From assembly GCA_030765065.1 (NCBI GenBank), contig CM060978.1:108495192-108559191 (forward strand): a stretch of 64,000 nucleotides of DNA, written 5' to 3'. Origin of the DNA: Deroplatys truncata. Taxonomy: Eukaryota > Arthropoda > Insecta > Mantodea > Mantidae. Shown piece after piece: positions 1 to 11,479 of the stretch (positions are counted from its first letter, which is position 1; each line of letters starts with the position of its first letter). The translations under genes and the position numbers were made by a program. The notes under the pieces were generated by a model. It made no database searches, was not told the DNA's origin, and was given only the letters and a program-made list of their open reading frames with translations.

Positions 1-335
1 GGAATTTCTTCTCAGCCCCATTAGATGGAGGCCGATTGAGTCTCTGCTGCTGGTTCGAGCTTTACCTGATCTCTGCTGGAGGGGGCCTGTGAGCCACCCT
101 ACGGTGGTTTGGTAGGGTTGCCTTGAGCGCTTTCTGGCTGGGTGGTCAAGTTCATAATAGTTAGGAATCTCTGTGTGACTCTGTTGCTGCACCGTCTGGT
201 CCTGCAGCCCATATGTCACCTGCCGTTCCTTCATCTTATCCATTCCTCCCAGGGATGTATGCACAAAAGATCCCTGTGTGGGTCGAGGTGCTAGTTGTCC
301 CTTATGTTGTGTAATCCTAACCCTAATCCTAAAAA
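1..335. other. Unclassified GC-richer segment ending in TAATCCTAACCC-like repeats
   Basis: This stretch is clearly richer in GC than the AT-rich sequence after it and ends near 311-333 with short repeats of the type TAATCCTAACCC. That is a pattern seen at some non-LTR retrotransposon tails. No reading frame of note is present. The left edge of the window cuts it, so class and orientation are unknown. Confidence 0.3.
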
Positions 336-737
336 ATTAAAAATATCGTAAAAGTATCAAAGGTTTATTTCAAAGTATTAGACATACTTCGATACCACCA
401 AATATCAACAGTATCGAGGTATCAACAGTATGGAGGTCCCATTCCTAGTAATTGCAATTCCTTTTGCAGGTGGGTAGGAAATGTATGTATAGGGAATAAA
501 TTGACAGCTGCAGCACAGTATAACACATGTTGATTTTGCAAAAGTAGCTATGACTATTCTGTGCAGTTGCAGCATTACAAGAATGAGCATAACTTTTGAT
601 AGCGGTGCTTAATTCCAAGAGATTTTTCATGTATTTGCATTGAAATTTTTGTATTTAATGGAACCAAAACACACTTGTTTAAATGTTCAATGAAAGAATA
701 AAAGGACATGTTTTATTGTAAATGACTACATATATGT

Positions 738-1025
738 TATTGTTCTCCATTGTGTAGTGGTTTCCATGCTAGCCTCTAGTTCCTGAGGTTGTGGGTTAAA
801 ACCCGGCAGAGGGTGATGGATTTTTTCGGGTGTAAAAATCCTTAGCAGGCTTCCTTCAGACGGGAAGTAAAGCCAGTGGTCCTGTGTTGTAGATTTACGG
901 CACATAAAAGAACCTTAAGCCAGATAAAGAGGCCTCTGAGCAAAATTACCGGTCTTTCATGCCCAATATAGAATGGGACGTTAAGGACCGCAGCAGTTAA
1001 AGAGCATCCATAAATAAATAATAAT
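738..1025 (+). mobile_element. tRNA-derived SINE-like element
   Basis: A tRNA-like head is seen: an A-box-like TGTGTAGTGGTTTCCATGC near 753 and a B-box-like GGGTTAAAACCCGG near 793. A tRNA-unrelated body follows and ends in an AATAATAATAA tail that runs into a (TA)n tract. This is the layout of a SINE transcribed by RNA polymerase III. Target duplications were not identified. Confidence 0.6.
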
Positions 1026-1030
1026 AATAA

Positions 1031-1032
<2 letters not shown>

Positions 1033-1075
<43 letters not shown>
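1033..1075. repeat. (TA)n microsatellite
   Basis: About 40 bp of alternating T and A directly follows the SINE tail. Confidence 0.95.
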
Positions 1076-1077
<2 letters not shown>

Positions 1078-1079
1078 AC

Positions 1080-1378
1080 TAATTTTGAAGATTTAGAAGC
1101 TAGTAACAGTGATGTGTCATAATTTAAAATAGAGAGTTGAGGGTTGTTACACTACATCACTATAATATTCTTACTTGAACGCGTTTCGGGAGACAGCTTG
1201 TTCCCATCGTCAGCATTTTCTCTCAACTACTGCCTGTAGTTGAGAGAAAATGCTGACAAATGCTACAGGCAGTAGTTGAGAGAAAATGCTGACGATGGGA
1301 ACAAGCTGTCTCCCGAAACGCGTTCAAGTAAGAATATTATAGTGATGTAGTGTAACAACCCTCAACTCTCTATTTTAA
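1080..1378. mobile_element. Palindromic (foldback) Penelope-tail element, copy A
   Basis: Two long arms are reverse complements. The left arm reads inward from GAGAGTTGAGGGTTGTTACA (near 1131) and the right arm ends with its complement near 1371. Each arm holds GTGATGTAGTGTAACA at the outer side and a CTGACGA...TCCCGAAACGCG core inside (1289-1319 on +; 1183-1213 on -). The left arm runs further out to about 1080 (RC of ...CTAGCTTCTAAATCTTC), the same extra tail seen at 61340-61380. There is no coding body between the arms. I interpret it as two inverted copies of a Penelope-like 3' tail. Confidence 0.7.
1289..1319 (+). ncRNA. Hammerhead-ribozyme-like core (copy A, right arm)
   Basis: CTGACGA (1289-1295) is followed by one unpaired T, GGGA (1297-1300) that can pair with TCCC (1311-1314), and then GAAA (1315-1318). 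This matches the hammerhead core order CUGANGA - stem II - GAAA. Stem I and stem III are not convincing by eye, and the extra T at the base of stem II is non-canonical, so activity is unproven. The other arm has the same core on the - strand at 1183-1213. Confidence 0.4.
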
Positions 1379-1379
1379 A

Positions 1380-2290
1380 ATATATATATCTTCCCAAAGT
1401 AAACACTAAATAATCAACAAGAAGCATTAAATACTATATTATCAAATTCATCTTGAAGCATTTGATATGTTGCACTTTATTGCTTTCTTCAGGAGAAAAA
1501 TACTCAAGGTAAGGCAGTTGGCAGTTTTAACTATCAAACACAGAAAATAAAAAATTTTCACATTTCTAGCTGAGCATTCACTCAAAGGAAATCTAAGTAT
1601 TTCTTATTTAACCACTCAAAAAATATGGTAAAACAATGTAAAGGAGTGTGTGAGCGAGATAACGCATAGCTCCTTTTTTTAAGTACAGTTAGGGAGTGGA
1701 GTTTCAAGTCTGGTAGTAAGTTAGAATCTGGTGCTACAGTCGCAATGGCTTTCAGGTGCAGCTCTGTTGGACACACATGAGGAGCAGTGAGATTCAGTGC
1801 AGTTTTTGAAGGTAAAGGGAAAAACACTAAGTGAAAATAGCAGAAAAATGTTTATAGAGCATGATGCTGACTGTCTGAATCTCCAGATAGTGTAGATTCT
1901 TAGAGGAGGACTGAGTAAACTTTGCAAATTAATCATGTCCAGCCAACCACTGACTATTTGGGCACTGTACACTGTTACAGACATTGAGGTGACAGTTTTC
2001 AATTTGCAGGTGCATCTGCAACTTTGGTACAATAATTTAGCATTTCATATGGCATAACTTCTATTTTGTGCATGACAGCTTGAGGTTTCTTAAAGACAGT
2101 GTATGTTGGGTGTCAGGGACAGAGAGCAGAAGGGCTAGAGAATTTCATGCTTGGACACCACTTGATTTGTTTTGATGATGATACTGACTTCCTGAAAGCT
2201 AGGGTGATGACTCCTGGTCATATCATGCACGAAAGAGCAGACTAGTATGGTGTGAAAGTGTTGGATTCTCACCACCAAAGAAAATAAGTC
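1380..2290. other. AT-rich noncoding sequence
   Basis: Only short random frames are present. No repeat end, splice-ready exon or RNA gene was recognised. Confidence 0.5.
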
Positions 2291-2700
2291 TTTACTTGAC
2301 AAAAAAAGTCAAAGTGATGGTGTTCTGAGACATGTCTTGATCAGGTTTCTTCCAATTGGGATCACATCAAAATCTAAGACACTGCTAGCAGAGACAATTG
2401 AGAATGATACTACTTCAAGACTATACTCCTGGCTTCCAAGTTGCAGCTTAGTGTGGGTAGAAATTGAAAAGTATGCCTGCCAAATTTCATTCATCCACCA
2501 TACAGTACAAGACTTTGCACCACTTGACTTTCACCTGTTCAGATTATGGAAGGAGGTCAGTGTTTTATTTAAGATGACAGAAATTACCTATGTGAAAGCA
2601 GTTGTATTCCCTGGGAATGGAATTCTATGAGTGACTTGGTCTATAGATCGAAAAATGGGTATATGCTATGATTTTTAACATAACTTTTTGTGTTTCTTAC
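2170..2700 (+). pseudogene. Decayed mariner-family transposase fragment
   Basis: Frame-broken reading shows a C-terminal mariner signature. HHTVQDFAPLDFHLFRLWKE near 2490-2553 corresponds to the HPPYSPDLAP-DFHLF region around the last catalytic acidic residue of mariner transposases, and a shifted frame gives FIHPPYST at the same place. Stops and frameshifts are frequent. No inverted repeats were found. It is a non-functional fossil; the exact mariner subfamily is unknown. Confidence 0.5.
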
Positions 2701-3400
2701 TCATTGAATATTTTGTTTTTAAAAAGGATAGATTACCTATTGCTTTTCTACCTCCCTTGTGTTTAAACATTCAACAAAAATAAAAACACCCTAGAGTGTT
2801 TTTGCTAAAAAAAGAAAAAGAAAATTCAAATGTATGTGCAACTGTTTATTTAACCATTCAGTTATAATTTTTTAAAAAAGATTAAAAAGTACGTAACAAT
2901 TTAGATGTAATAATTTTTCAAATTCTATTAAAAGCAAATAAACTTGAAACATGTTTTTATTTAAAAACCTAATGAATGAAAATTGAATTACATTCAGTTG
3001 TTTGCCATTGGCATAGTGATTGATACAAACTTGTTATAAAATTCAGCTTCCATAAATTAATAAACTTCTTTTAACAGAACTTATTATTTTAAATATCTAC
3101 TCAAAATGTTCACTGTTCACAGAGCATGTAACCACAGCATTTGAGAGTTAAGGCAGCATATTTTATAGACCATATATAGTTGAATTTACACCTTCACTAA
3201 CCTTTGTTGCTTAGTTATACTTACCTGTATACATTTAAGTGTAAATTCAACTCAAATAAGCTCTATACAATGATCATTTCGCTTCACTGTGTACTACTCC
3301 AGTCTTAATTCATATTATAAGGCAGCATAATGCCTTTATGCATAGTTACACCATAATTTACTCCAGTGGAAACTAGGGTTTATGCAAAAGAAAATTAATA
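2700..3400. other. AT-rich noncoding sequence
   Basis: I see nothing specific here beyond A- and T-rich runs. Confidence 0.5.
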
Positions 3401-3404
3401 TAGA

Positions 3405-3520
3405 GAGAGTTGGAGGTTGTTGAGTGATGTAGTGTAACAATCTCCAACTCTCTTTATTTTAAATATGACACGTCACTGTTACTAGCTTCTCAATCTTCAA
3501 AATTAATTAAAAGAAAATGA
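3405..3520. mobile_element. Minimal Penelope-tail foldback, copy B
   Basis: AGAGAGTTGGAGGTTGTT (near 3403-3421) is the inverted form of AACAATCTCCAACTCTCT (near 3437-3454). Only GAGTGATGTAGTGT lies between the arms. The right side continues with ATGACACGTCACTGTTACTAG and AATCTTCAAAATTA, the same outer tail seen beside copies A and G. It is the shortest form of the inverted-tail structure in the window. Confidence 0.6.
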
Positions 3521-4231
3521 CTAAGTTGTAGTGAAAAGGAGGGAAATGAAAACAAAGAGTGTTGTTCAACCGTGTTCTGCCATGAACTTCAACAGGTTGG
3601 CTCTTTCATCATGTACTTGAGAGCATGCAAAACATTTTGTTTTTTATTGAAATAAGTGTTTAAGAAGTAAAATGGTATTATAATTTTACACTTGTCTTTT
3701 AGCATAGAATTACCTCCTAAGTAGATGGCTATATATCTCTTCTTGTACTAAGCAATATTTCCAGAAAAATAAAATGTCACTATTAAAATAATCATAGATT
3801 ACAACTTTAAAATCATTAGAAATTGCACACAGTGAAGCAAATAATTATGGAAAATGAATTGATATTAAGCACTCATTTAACTTAAAATTAAGTATTGTGG
3901 ACTTTCTGACAGTGATGTGCACTAATCATTTAGTTTAATCAGTCGATTTTGTAACACTACATCATGTACTATATTTAGAAACTGAACAAAATTATTTCAC
4001 TTTCAATGGAAAATATAAACAAAACTCAGGTTTAGCTATGGGCAACCCACTATCACCGCTATTAGTAGAGACTCACAAAGGCATACCCTTGGATATTCAG
4101 ACTATGGTACCGTTTTCTCGACAATATTTTTGCAATAGTCCCAGAAAATAAATTAGAAGATGCATTGAAACTACTGAACTTTCAGGAGAAATCTATAAAC
4201 TTCACAATGGAGAAAGAATGTTAATGTCCCC

Positions 4232-4474
4232 ATGAGTGAAGAAGAATATGACCATGAGCTGAACAACATAATAGACATAGCTACAGAAAATGAATTCTGG
4301 ACAGAAGCAGTACATAAAATAAACAGAGCTATGAAGAGAAAGAAGAAAAAGAAAACAAGATTATCAAGAAATTCACATACCACCCAGCAGCTTTCTACAA
4401 ATTCCAGAGGATCTTCAAACAGCACATCATTTTGTCTCCAGAAAGTTACTCCATCAAGAACATTAAATTCTTAA
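4232..4474 (+). pseudogene. Penelope-like RT C-terminal/linker fragment
   Basis: The open stretch includes MSEEEYDHELNNIIDIATEN, which aligns by eye with MNKEEYTFELNNILDIATEN in the element at 11027-12040. The preceding frames carry the RT palm remnants and the GIY-YIG part downstream is broken. It is part of copy C, not a separate gene. Confidence 0.55.
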
Positions 4475-4844
4475 AAAAAGATGACAAGCCAGGAATATAC
4501 CAAATGAGCTTCAGCAATACGAAAATATCTACATTGGGAAAATTAAAAGAAACATACAAACAAGAGCAAAAGAACACATCTGAAACAAAGTAAAAACAGG
4601 AACAAAAAATGAAAAGAAAAAATAATCGATAGCTTGGCATTTTTGGAATGAATAATAAACAAGATCCGAAAATATTAAAAAACATTTCAGAAAAACAAAA
4701 CTTGCAGTTTGGGAAAATATTTAAATTTGGAAGAACAGGAACTGTGTTTTCAATTTTGAAATCCTACCAATGCAAAGGTTCATTCAACTGCCACCAGGAA
4801 CAAGCTGACCACCATGAGGAGTGATGCCAGCAGTCGACCAGGAA

Positions 4845-4874
4845 CTGATGATGGGAGCTTTTATCTCCAGAAAC
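4845..4874 (+). ncRNA. Hammerhead-like core (copy C)
   Basis: CTGATGA (4845-4851), then T, GGAG (4854-4857) pairing with CTCC (4865-4868), one A, and GAAA (4870-4873). It has the same layout as the cores at 1289, 11917 and 15523. It is 3' of the Penelope coding remnant and about 30 bp before the terminal GTGATGTAGT. Confidence 0.4.
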
Positions 4875-5674
4875 TTTTTCCATTTCTATACATTAGTAAG
4901 TGATGTAGTATTAGGAAATCGACTTGGTAATCTAAATGATTAAGCACTCATATTGCTCCAATTACCGAATTACTGGCAGGACATGTTTTGAGGATCTATT
5001 GTCCCCATTCTTGGCTGCAGGTTGAATAACAGGTGATTCCCTGATCTTCGCTGGATATCTTTAGTGTCATCTGGTGTAATACACATTTAGTGTTATAGAC
5101 AGAATATTTTCAGGAAAGAAATAGCCATAAATAAAGTAATCTATTTAGAATGGGAAAAAAAGAAGAAGGAGAAAAAATGCTTCGAAAAACCAAGGGGAAC
5201 ATAAGCACAATACTAAAAGAACACTTCAGAAAATCAGATACACACAAATAAATCATTTGTAGCCAATCACTTCTTGGAAGAAAATCACAATATACAACAA
5301 AATAGTAAAGTTGCTAAAACAGTGCATAATCCTTAGAACTGAGCTTATAGGAAAGAACATCTATTAAAAAGTTTCAAGCATCAAACTATGAACTTCAAAA
5401 TCCCAGCAGACATTAGTTTAATCTCTAAATTCATCAACCCCATAACAGATGATACTACTACAGATGCCAGGGAAGAAGAAGAAGAAGATAGGGAATCATT
5501 GTTTAGTTGACCAATAAACAAGAATGGGGACAATAGATCCTCAAAAGACGTCCCAGTTATTTGGTAAGTGAAGCAGTATGAGTGCTTAACATCAATTCAT
5601 TTTCTATAATTTAATAGATTATAAAGCTCAGCACTTAGGCAAGTACTGGACTAAAAGTTAATATCTTTTTTCAG

Positions 5675-5747
5675 ATATTTACAAGAAAGGTTAAAACAGG
5701 CAGAAGAAGAGAAGGAACTATCTAATCAAGCTCTATATAAATACAAG
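5675..5747 (+). CDS. CCDC149: CCDC149-like coiled-coil gene, exon (first in window)
   Basis: The acceptor is TTTTTTCAG just before 5675 and the donor is AAG|GTTTGA at 5747/5748. The first base completes a split codon; the rest reads YLQERLKQAEEEKE and ends in ALYKYK, a charged coiled-coil segment. From memory of the family, vertebrate CCDC149 has a matching NRYLQERLKQ...KYK segment, which is the basis of the name. The exon ends in phase 0, matching the exon at 13374. Upstream exons coding the N-terminal coiled coil are outside the window. CCDC149 is a poorly characterised coiled-coil protein, so no reaction is assigned. Confidence 0.75.
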
Positions 5748-5749
5748 GT

Positions 5750-7560
5750 TTGAAATAAACTTTTTAAACTGTTTAACATATTTCATAATTGAAACAGTTA
5801 TGCTTTTGTACATGGAAAAACTCCAATGGATTTGATTACTTGTGAGATTATAAACCACAAAAGGTGTCTATGGTTTAGACAGAGGGTGCAGTGAATGAAA
5901 ATGTGACATGAAATTTACTCTATGTCTTAAATTGAAATATTTCATCTGACAACCTAGGTGAAAAATATACTACATTTCAGCTATCTATGTATGCTATTAC
6001 ATACTTTAGCACAAGTGCATGCATTATTGCTTTCTTGATAGCCATACCTGGACAAAGATGAATTGTGGCTGTTTGCTAAAATGATTTCAGTGCTCAATTA
6101 CTAAAATTAAATCCAGAATATCAAGATTTTTTAAACCTAATAAGTGAATACTAATAGTAGTTTTATACAGGGTGGGAAATAACGTATGTTCATCCTTTTA
6201 AACCATGAAAGAGCATGTTGTGAGAGTTTTTCCTTAATAACTTTTTTCCATAAAGCTAATTACTATTTTAGTTTGCACAATATTGCAACACAGCAAATTC
6301 AACAGGTTAATTTTTATTTCTTCAGCTTCTGCTGCTATGGCAACGAACAAATAAACACTTCTGGTACACAAATAAATAGAAAACTACACATGATTGTAAC
6401 ATATGCTAAATATCATACGGAATATGCAACTGAGGAAGCATTTACAATATTACACAAATTATTAATAGGAACACTTGTTTATAAAGGTAAATAAAGGCTT
6501 GAGAAACCAAGTTACAAGATTATGCTTCCTTTCTTTGTGTATTATAAAACTCTGTGAATAATTAAAGCAAGACAAGAACAGAAAATCAATGAGAACTTCT
6601 TTTTAATGTCTATCACCATAAATGAGTAGCATTTCAAGATATTCAGCATTAGTAAAGTGGGCCATTTTGTAATTGATAATCTGCTGTTTAAAACACAAGC
6701 CATAAGTGCAATAAAAAAAGCTGAAGTGCATTTCTTTTGATCTTACAGTGTTATCATGTTGTGTAGTATTGATGTAGATTCAACAGACAAATTTCAAAGC
6801 TTATAATAATAGTAAGAGTGCAAATTGTTTTAATTCAAAATGTACTTAAACATGCAGAAAATACCCTTCCATCTCTCTAAAAATATTTGAAAAAGTATTT
6901 AAGATAAATAAATTTTTTCCCAAAAACTACTTTTAAAAACAGCAAAATTGCACTAAGATTTTTTATTCTATTCATTACAAAGAGTCATCGTGTTCAAGGA
7001 TGATCATAGATCACCTTCCACGCTATGTATTATAATAAAATTATAAGTGAAATTTTTTGAGTAGTTTTTATTTTTTATGAGTACCAGCATGTATGATGGG
7101 CTACCTTGAAGCCAGAAAGTAGCATTGTTATGGGGAGAGAGGGAGAGGAATTGCTTGCCTTTTCACGCAAGAAGGCCAATTCAGTTGTTATTGAAACTTG
7201 AGTTATGTGTCCCATTTAAAAGATAGGCTATATGACATCTTAATTGTTCAGGGGTGGGGGGGGAGACTTCTAATGGGTGCAAAATAAAAAAAATGGAGTA
7301 TCTTGCTTATTATATTTTTGAAAAATGTTACATAAAAGTTTATAAGTACTATGTTTCTTGTATTATTATATACAAAATTATGGGATAAATAATTAAGAAG
7401 CTAGACCAGTTTTTCATCAGTGTACTCATGTATGTAAACTGGATATTATAAAAAATAATATAGTTCCAGTTACATTACAACAGGCATAAGTTTGTCTCGT
7501 TACACCTTTATTGATGTTTTAATTTTTACTAACATCCCAACAGAAGCAGTTCACTAGATT
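5750..7560. other. Intron sequence without recognised elements
   Basis: This is AT-rich intron between the first two exons of the window. A 102-codon open stretch at 6186-6494 has no family signature that I recognise and lacks flanking splice signals of quality, so it is treated as chance. Confidence 0.45.
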
Positions 7561-7749
7561 CAAAACATTGCATTACATCTTAGTTGGATAGATAGAAGCA
7601 GAGAGAGAAGGAATGAGGGTAATGAAGGGGAGAGTGAGAAATCGCTATAGTAAAAAGGAAGGAAAAGAGAGGGGAATAGAGGGATAAAAAGACTAACATG
7701 GAGGAAGAGGGAGAGAAAGCAAGAGAGAAGGAAAGAATCTCCACACCCA

Positions 7750-7985
7750 ACACTATAATGTTAGCAGTTCCCACCTCCGCACTTTGGGATAGCAAGTCTG
7801 CCTCCCATTCAAGAGATCCCAGGTTCAAATCTCAGTTAGGGTGAGTTACCTGATAAGGTTTCTTATTCTCGCAAATATCAGTAACTCATTAAGTTCTATG
7901 TGCTCTCTCATTTGAGCTTCATTTCATTTATTCACCATCCGATATGATGTACCTGGTTAAAGTCATTAAACACTCACATGCACAC
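7750..7985 (+). mobile_element. tRNA-derived SINE-like fragment
   Basis: A B-box-like GGTTCAAATCTC lies near 7822, preceded by a tRNA-like arm with CTGCCTCCCATTCAAGAG. A body without coding potential follows (CACCATCCGATATGATGTACC near 7931) and reaches about 7980. The head is diverged. No target duplication was found. Confidence 0.45.
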
Positions 7986-8287
7986 CAGAGAAAAAGAAAA
8001 AGTGCTGAAGATTCTGCTGGGAAGTAAATAAACTCTTACTAAATGGAACGCAGACATTGGAGGTTATTCCTTGTGTTAATGGGAATCAAGCTGTAAGGTA
8101 TCATAAAATAAGTTCATAATTGAAAGTACTATTTTGCTCATGACAAAGACCACGGAGTTGTCATGTGATGAACTATCATCAACAAAAGGATAAGATTGTG
8201 GGTATTGATTCATAAAGGCAGTTCTAAATTATTCCATAATTTCCAAAAGCTTCTTCTTTTCCTCTTTTGTGAAAAATAGCAGCCTTT

Positions 8288-9162
8288 TTTACCTTTTCTA
8301 CCATGTACATAGTAGGTAGAGAAGGTATTGCATTCCACCCAAAAATTTGATACCGAGATTTCACTGGAAATACATTTTTGAGAAACCCTGAATCCCCCCT
8401 CCCCAAAAAAAGCATTTTTAGAAAAGGGTTCATGTGTGTCTGTGCACAGCTTAACTCAAAAATGAAGAATCTGATAAACATTAAACTTCGTATTTAGGTT
8501 CAGTATCTTCCAAAGATGTGACATGAAGATTTTCAAGAAAATCCCAACTACCCTTTACATGGAACATTTTTTAAAATTTTTGATTTTATAAGAAATGGCT
8601 CTAATGATTTTGATTAAAATACATCTATTAAACATATTTATATGACAAATAAAATGTATATCTTGAATTTTCTGGGAATAATCTTTAAAGTTCTCTTCAT
8701 TCAGAAGGAATTTTATGTAATCTTGTATAACTGGTAAGTGTTAAAACGATAGAGAAATACATACTACACAGAAAATGTGGATCTCTTTGAAACACACAAT
8801 TTATTCCAAATAACTTTTTTTGTGGCATCAGCTATTTTTGAGATATCCATTAGTAAGGGTTTGAATTGTTCAATACTTAGTCATTCTTTTAAAGTCTTAT
8901 CGATTTTCAATTGTTTCTTATGATGTCATGAAAAGAGTATGGAATTTTAAGGCCAGCATATAGTGTCTAGTTCTTAAACATTTGATTATTGCTATTCCCT
9001 TTGTATCTATAATGGCATGCATAATGCAGCTACCTCCGCAGAGGTTTATCTTGATTAAAATGAAGTAGAGGGGATAATAAACTTTCGTAAGAATAATTTG
9101 TATACCCACTAATAAGTGATAGAGAGTAGAGAAAGTCATGTGAATGTAACACATCAGATTCT
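8288..9162 (+). repeat. ACT interspersed repeat, copy 1
   Basis: This is a full-length, diverged copy of the ~0.87 kb noncoding family. The left end resembles ACTTTCTCTACT (here ACCTTTTCTACC) and the right end is GTAGAGAAAGTCATGTGA...CACATCAGATT. Internal landmarks are TTCCACCCAAAAATT, GGTTCAGTATCTTCCA, TTTTGATTAAAATA and TTGAATTTTCTGGGAATA. The ends AC TTTCTCTACT / AGTAGAGAAAGT are inverted, as in a MITE. No protein is encoded. Confidence 0.7.
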
Positions 9163-9253
9163 TCTTGGTGAAAGCAGCCTCTTAATATAGCTTTTAACTC
9201 TTAAAAGTCCACATATTTATAATTATCATGATTACTGTTATGGTGACTTGTTA

Positions 9254-9260
<7 letters not shown>

Positions 9261-9284
<24 letters not shown>
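9261..9284 (+). repeat. (CTG)n microsatellite
   Basis: About eight CTG units sit in intron sequence. The short frame across it is probably chance. Confidence 0.9.
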
Positions 9285-9719
9285 TCACAACATGAATATA
9301 GTATAGCAGCTTGTATGTATGACAGAGACAATCGCTTTCTTGTTGTGCTTCTTGTGTGTCCCTTGGTGTTATGCAACATGCAGTGCACACTAAACAAGAC
9401 AAAAGAGTTTAGCAAGGCCAATAACCTTGCTGCTAGTCTTGTTCTATCTTAGAGTCAAGAGGATAGTTTGAGAGCAGCAGGTTAGAACTGGATATTGATA
9501 GAAAGGCAAGAAGCAGATATGAGATAGGGAATTTCAAGTCCAGGTTGGAGTAAATTTCATTGTGTTGTAGAGGTTGAAAGTAAGAAACCAATAGGATACA
9601 CAAAATGCTAAAAGTGCAGCATTTTTGTAAAAATGCGTGCGTGCGGCTTTCCATGGCTTGAAGAGAGTATGATGAAGTGGTTGCAGAAGGTAGAGACAAG
9701 AACATTCCTGTGTGAGGTG

Positions 9720-10970
9720 ACATTATTCAAGAGCAAACTGGAACGTTTCAGAAAAACCTGGCATTAAACTCTTTTCAAGCAAGTTCAGGGTGGTTGGAGA
9801 AATTTGAAATTCATAATGGTACTGTTCAGAAGGTGCTGTCCGAAGAGAGTGTTGATATCTCTGATATTGCTTGTGATGAGTACTGGCAACATGTTGTCAC
9901 TACTCTATTAGAAGGATATGAGAGCCAGACAACATCTTCAATGCGGATGAAACTGGACTTTTAAGTACCTGCCAGATAAAACTCGTCTTTAAAGTTGAGA
10001 TGTGTCAGGGTGGAAAAAGGACTAAAGAAAGAATTACAGTAATGGTAGCAGCAAATATAACATGAAGTGAAAAATTTAAATTGTTAGTTATTGGCAAAAC
10101 TGCTACACCTTGTTTTTCAGGTGTCAAATCTTTGGTTGTTTCGTATGAAAACAACAAAAGGTCTTAGATGACAAGTTCCATTTTAGAATCTTGGATAAGA
10201 AAATTGACAGAAAGTTGAATCAGGAAAATAGGAAAGTGTTACTGTTTATTGACAATTGCCCTACTCATCCAAAAGTTCTCATCCACAATCTAAAAACCTT
10301 CCTCCCAGTACCACTCAAAACTGCAGCCAATGGATCAAGGCGTAATTAAGAATTTAAAACATTACTGCCATAAATGAACAACAAAAAGGATCATCAAGAA
10401 CATTGAAATGAGAAAACCTGTCAATGATATTAATCTCCTGGATGCCATGCACATTCTGCAAATGTCTTGGGAAGATGTGAAGCCTGCAAATTGCTTCAGG
10501 AAAACTGATTTCGCTACTAATAAGTGCATAGATGGAGTAATTGAAGTTTCTAGACCTACACTGGTTCCTGAAGAGTGGTCTAGTTTTCAGGAGCATTTCA
10601 AGTGCCAGGAAACGGACTTCAAGGCTTATATAAAGGAAGATTCTGATGTCATTGTTGCAAACCACCCCTCAGATGAAGACAGCATTAATGCAGTAATGCA
10701 TCATGAAGATTCTGATGCTGGAGAAGATGCTGATCAAGGACATGAAGACGTGACAAATGTGCAGCCGACATCACATTAGACACTGCAAGCCTTAGAAACT
10801 ATAAGAACATTTATTCATGGACAATCATTATGAATGATTCTGTGTTTACATCACTAAATGTGGTTGAGAACTTTTTGGAGAAAGCTCGTGCACAGAAAAT
10901 GAAGCAGAAGTGGATGATGGATTTATTCAAGTCATGAAAAGGTAGATAAAAGCTCGCTTGCATATGTTAA
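9720..10970 (+). pseudogene. Decayed Tigger/pogo-type transposase (copy 1)
   Basis: Frame-broken reading gives a DDE transposase of the CENP-B/Tigger type: SSGWLEKFEIHNGT near 9785, an FNADETGL-like stretch near 9940-9962 (first acidic region), and LLFIDNCPTHPKVL near 10240-10280 (second). A C-terminal open stretch (10408-10779) begins MRKPVNDINLLDAMHILQMS. Several stops and frameshifts are present. The N-terminal DNA-binding part and the terminal repeats were not found. The PLE at 11027 follows directly. Confidence 0.65.
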
Positions 10971-11058
10971 ATTTAACTTAGCTAATAAAACTATAATCAT
11001 TACAAACATCCATTTTATTAGTAATTATTGGGTCGATTGTAACACTACATCACTTACA

Positions 11059-11412
11059 ATGGAAAAAGAACAGAATGGACAACTCCCCTTTCTTGACCTT
11101 AAAATCATCAAGAAAGAAAACCACTTAACATTTGGCATCTACAGGAAACCTAAACACACAAATACCTACATAAACCAAAACAGTTTCAACCCTGTTCCCC
11201 ACCAGCATGCAGCTCTCAACAGTGTGACACACCGACTGGTCAACGTCCCTATGAACAAAGAGGAATACACATTTGAGCTAAACAACATATTGGACATAGC
11301 TACAGAAAACGGATTCAGTCCAGAAACAATACATAAAAAAATAAACAGAGGTGTGAGCAAAAAGAAAATAAAAGAAGTTACCACACTCATCCCTACTAAA
11401 AAACAAAGATGA
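11059..11412 (+). pseudogene. Penelope-like RT thumb/linker open stretch
   Basis: The 117-residue open stretch starts within the truncated element. It includes LPFLDLKI, FGIYRKPKHTNTYIN and ELNNILDIATENGF, which are features of the C-terminal part of Penelope-like reverse transcriptases (the x-FLDLKI-x-R-KPT region). The palm with the catalytic aspartates is absent, so it is a 5'-truncated remnant. The lysine-rich end (KKKIKEV) leads into the nuclease part in other frames. Confidence 0.6.
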
Positions 11413-11479
11413 TCTTCAAAAAATTCACATACCATCCAACAGCGTTCTACAAATTCCAGAGAATCTTCAAGCAACACAT

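Larger units (their letters stand above)
3881..4951 (+). mobile_element. Inner Penelope-like element (5'-truncated), copy C
   Basis: ATTAAGCACTCAT occurs at both borders (about 3868-3880 and 4952-4964), which fits a 13-bp target duplication. The left end carries an inverted tail (TAACACTACATCA near 3952). The body encodes reverse-transcriptase remnants: GLAMGNPLSPLL near 4031, an RFLDNIFAIVPENK region near 4112 at the place of the catalytic Y-x-D-D motif (spread over frames), and then a lysine-rich linker. The tail follows with CTGATGATGGGAG (4845) and GTGATGTAGTATTA (4902). It is defective. Confidence 0.65.
3846..5605 (+). mobile_element. Outer decayed Penelope-like element with inverted ends
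   Basis: The sequence at about 5518-5600 is the reverse complement of 4952-5015 joined to 3846-3880. The element was therefore split by the inner insertion at 3881-4951. Inverted arms hold GAGGATCTATTGTCCCCATTC (4991 onward) and its complement near 5520. The body (5010-5520) has frame-broken stretches, for example ILKEHFRKSDTHK near 5210, like the end of a Penelope GIY-YIG domain. It is a fossil. Confidence 0.5.

Noticed and set aside
311..335. Telomeric repeat tract
   Set aside because: Only three or four imperfect TAACCC-like units are present, so it fits a retrotransposon tail or chance better than a telomere.
6186..6494. 102-codon open frame as an extra host exon
   Set aside because: Its borders lack good splice sites in a compatible phase, and exons 5675-5747 and 13374-13458 already join in phase 0.
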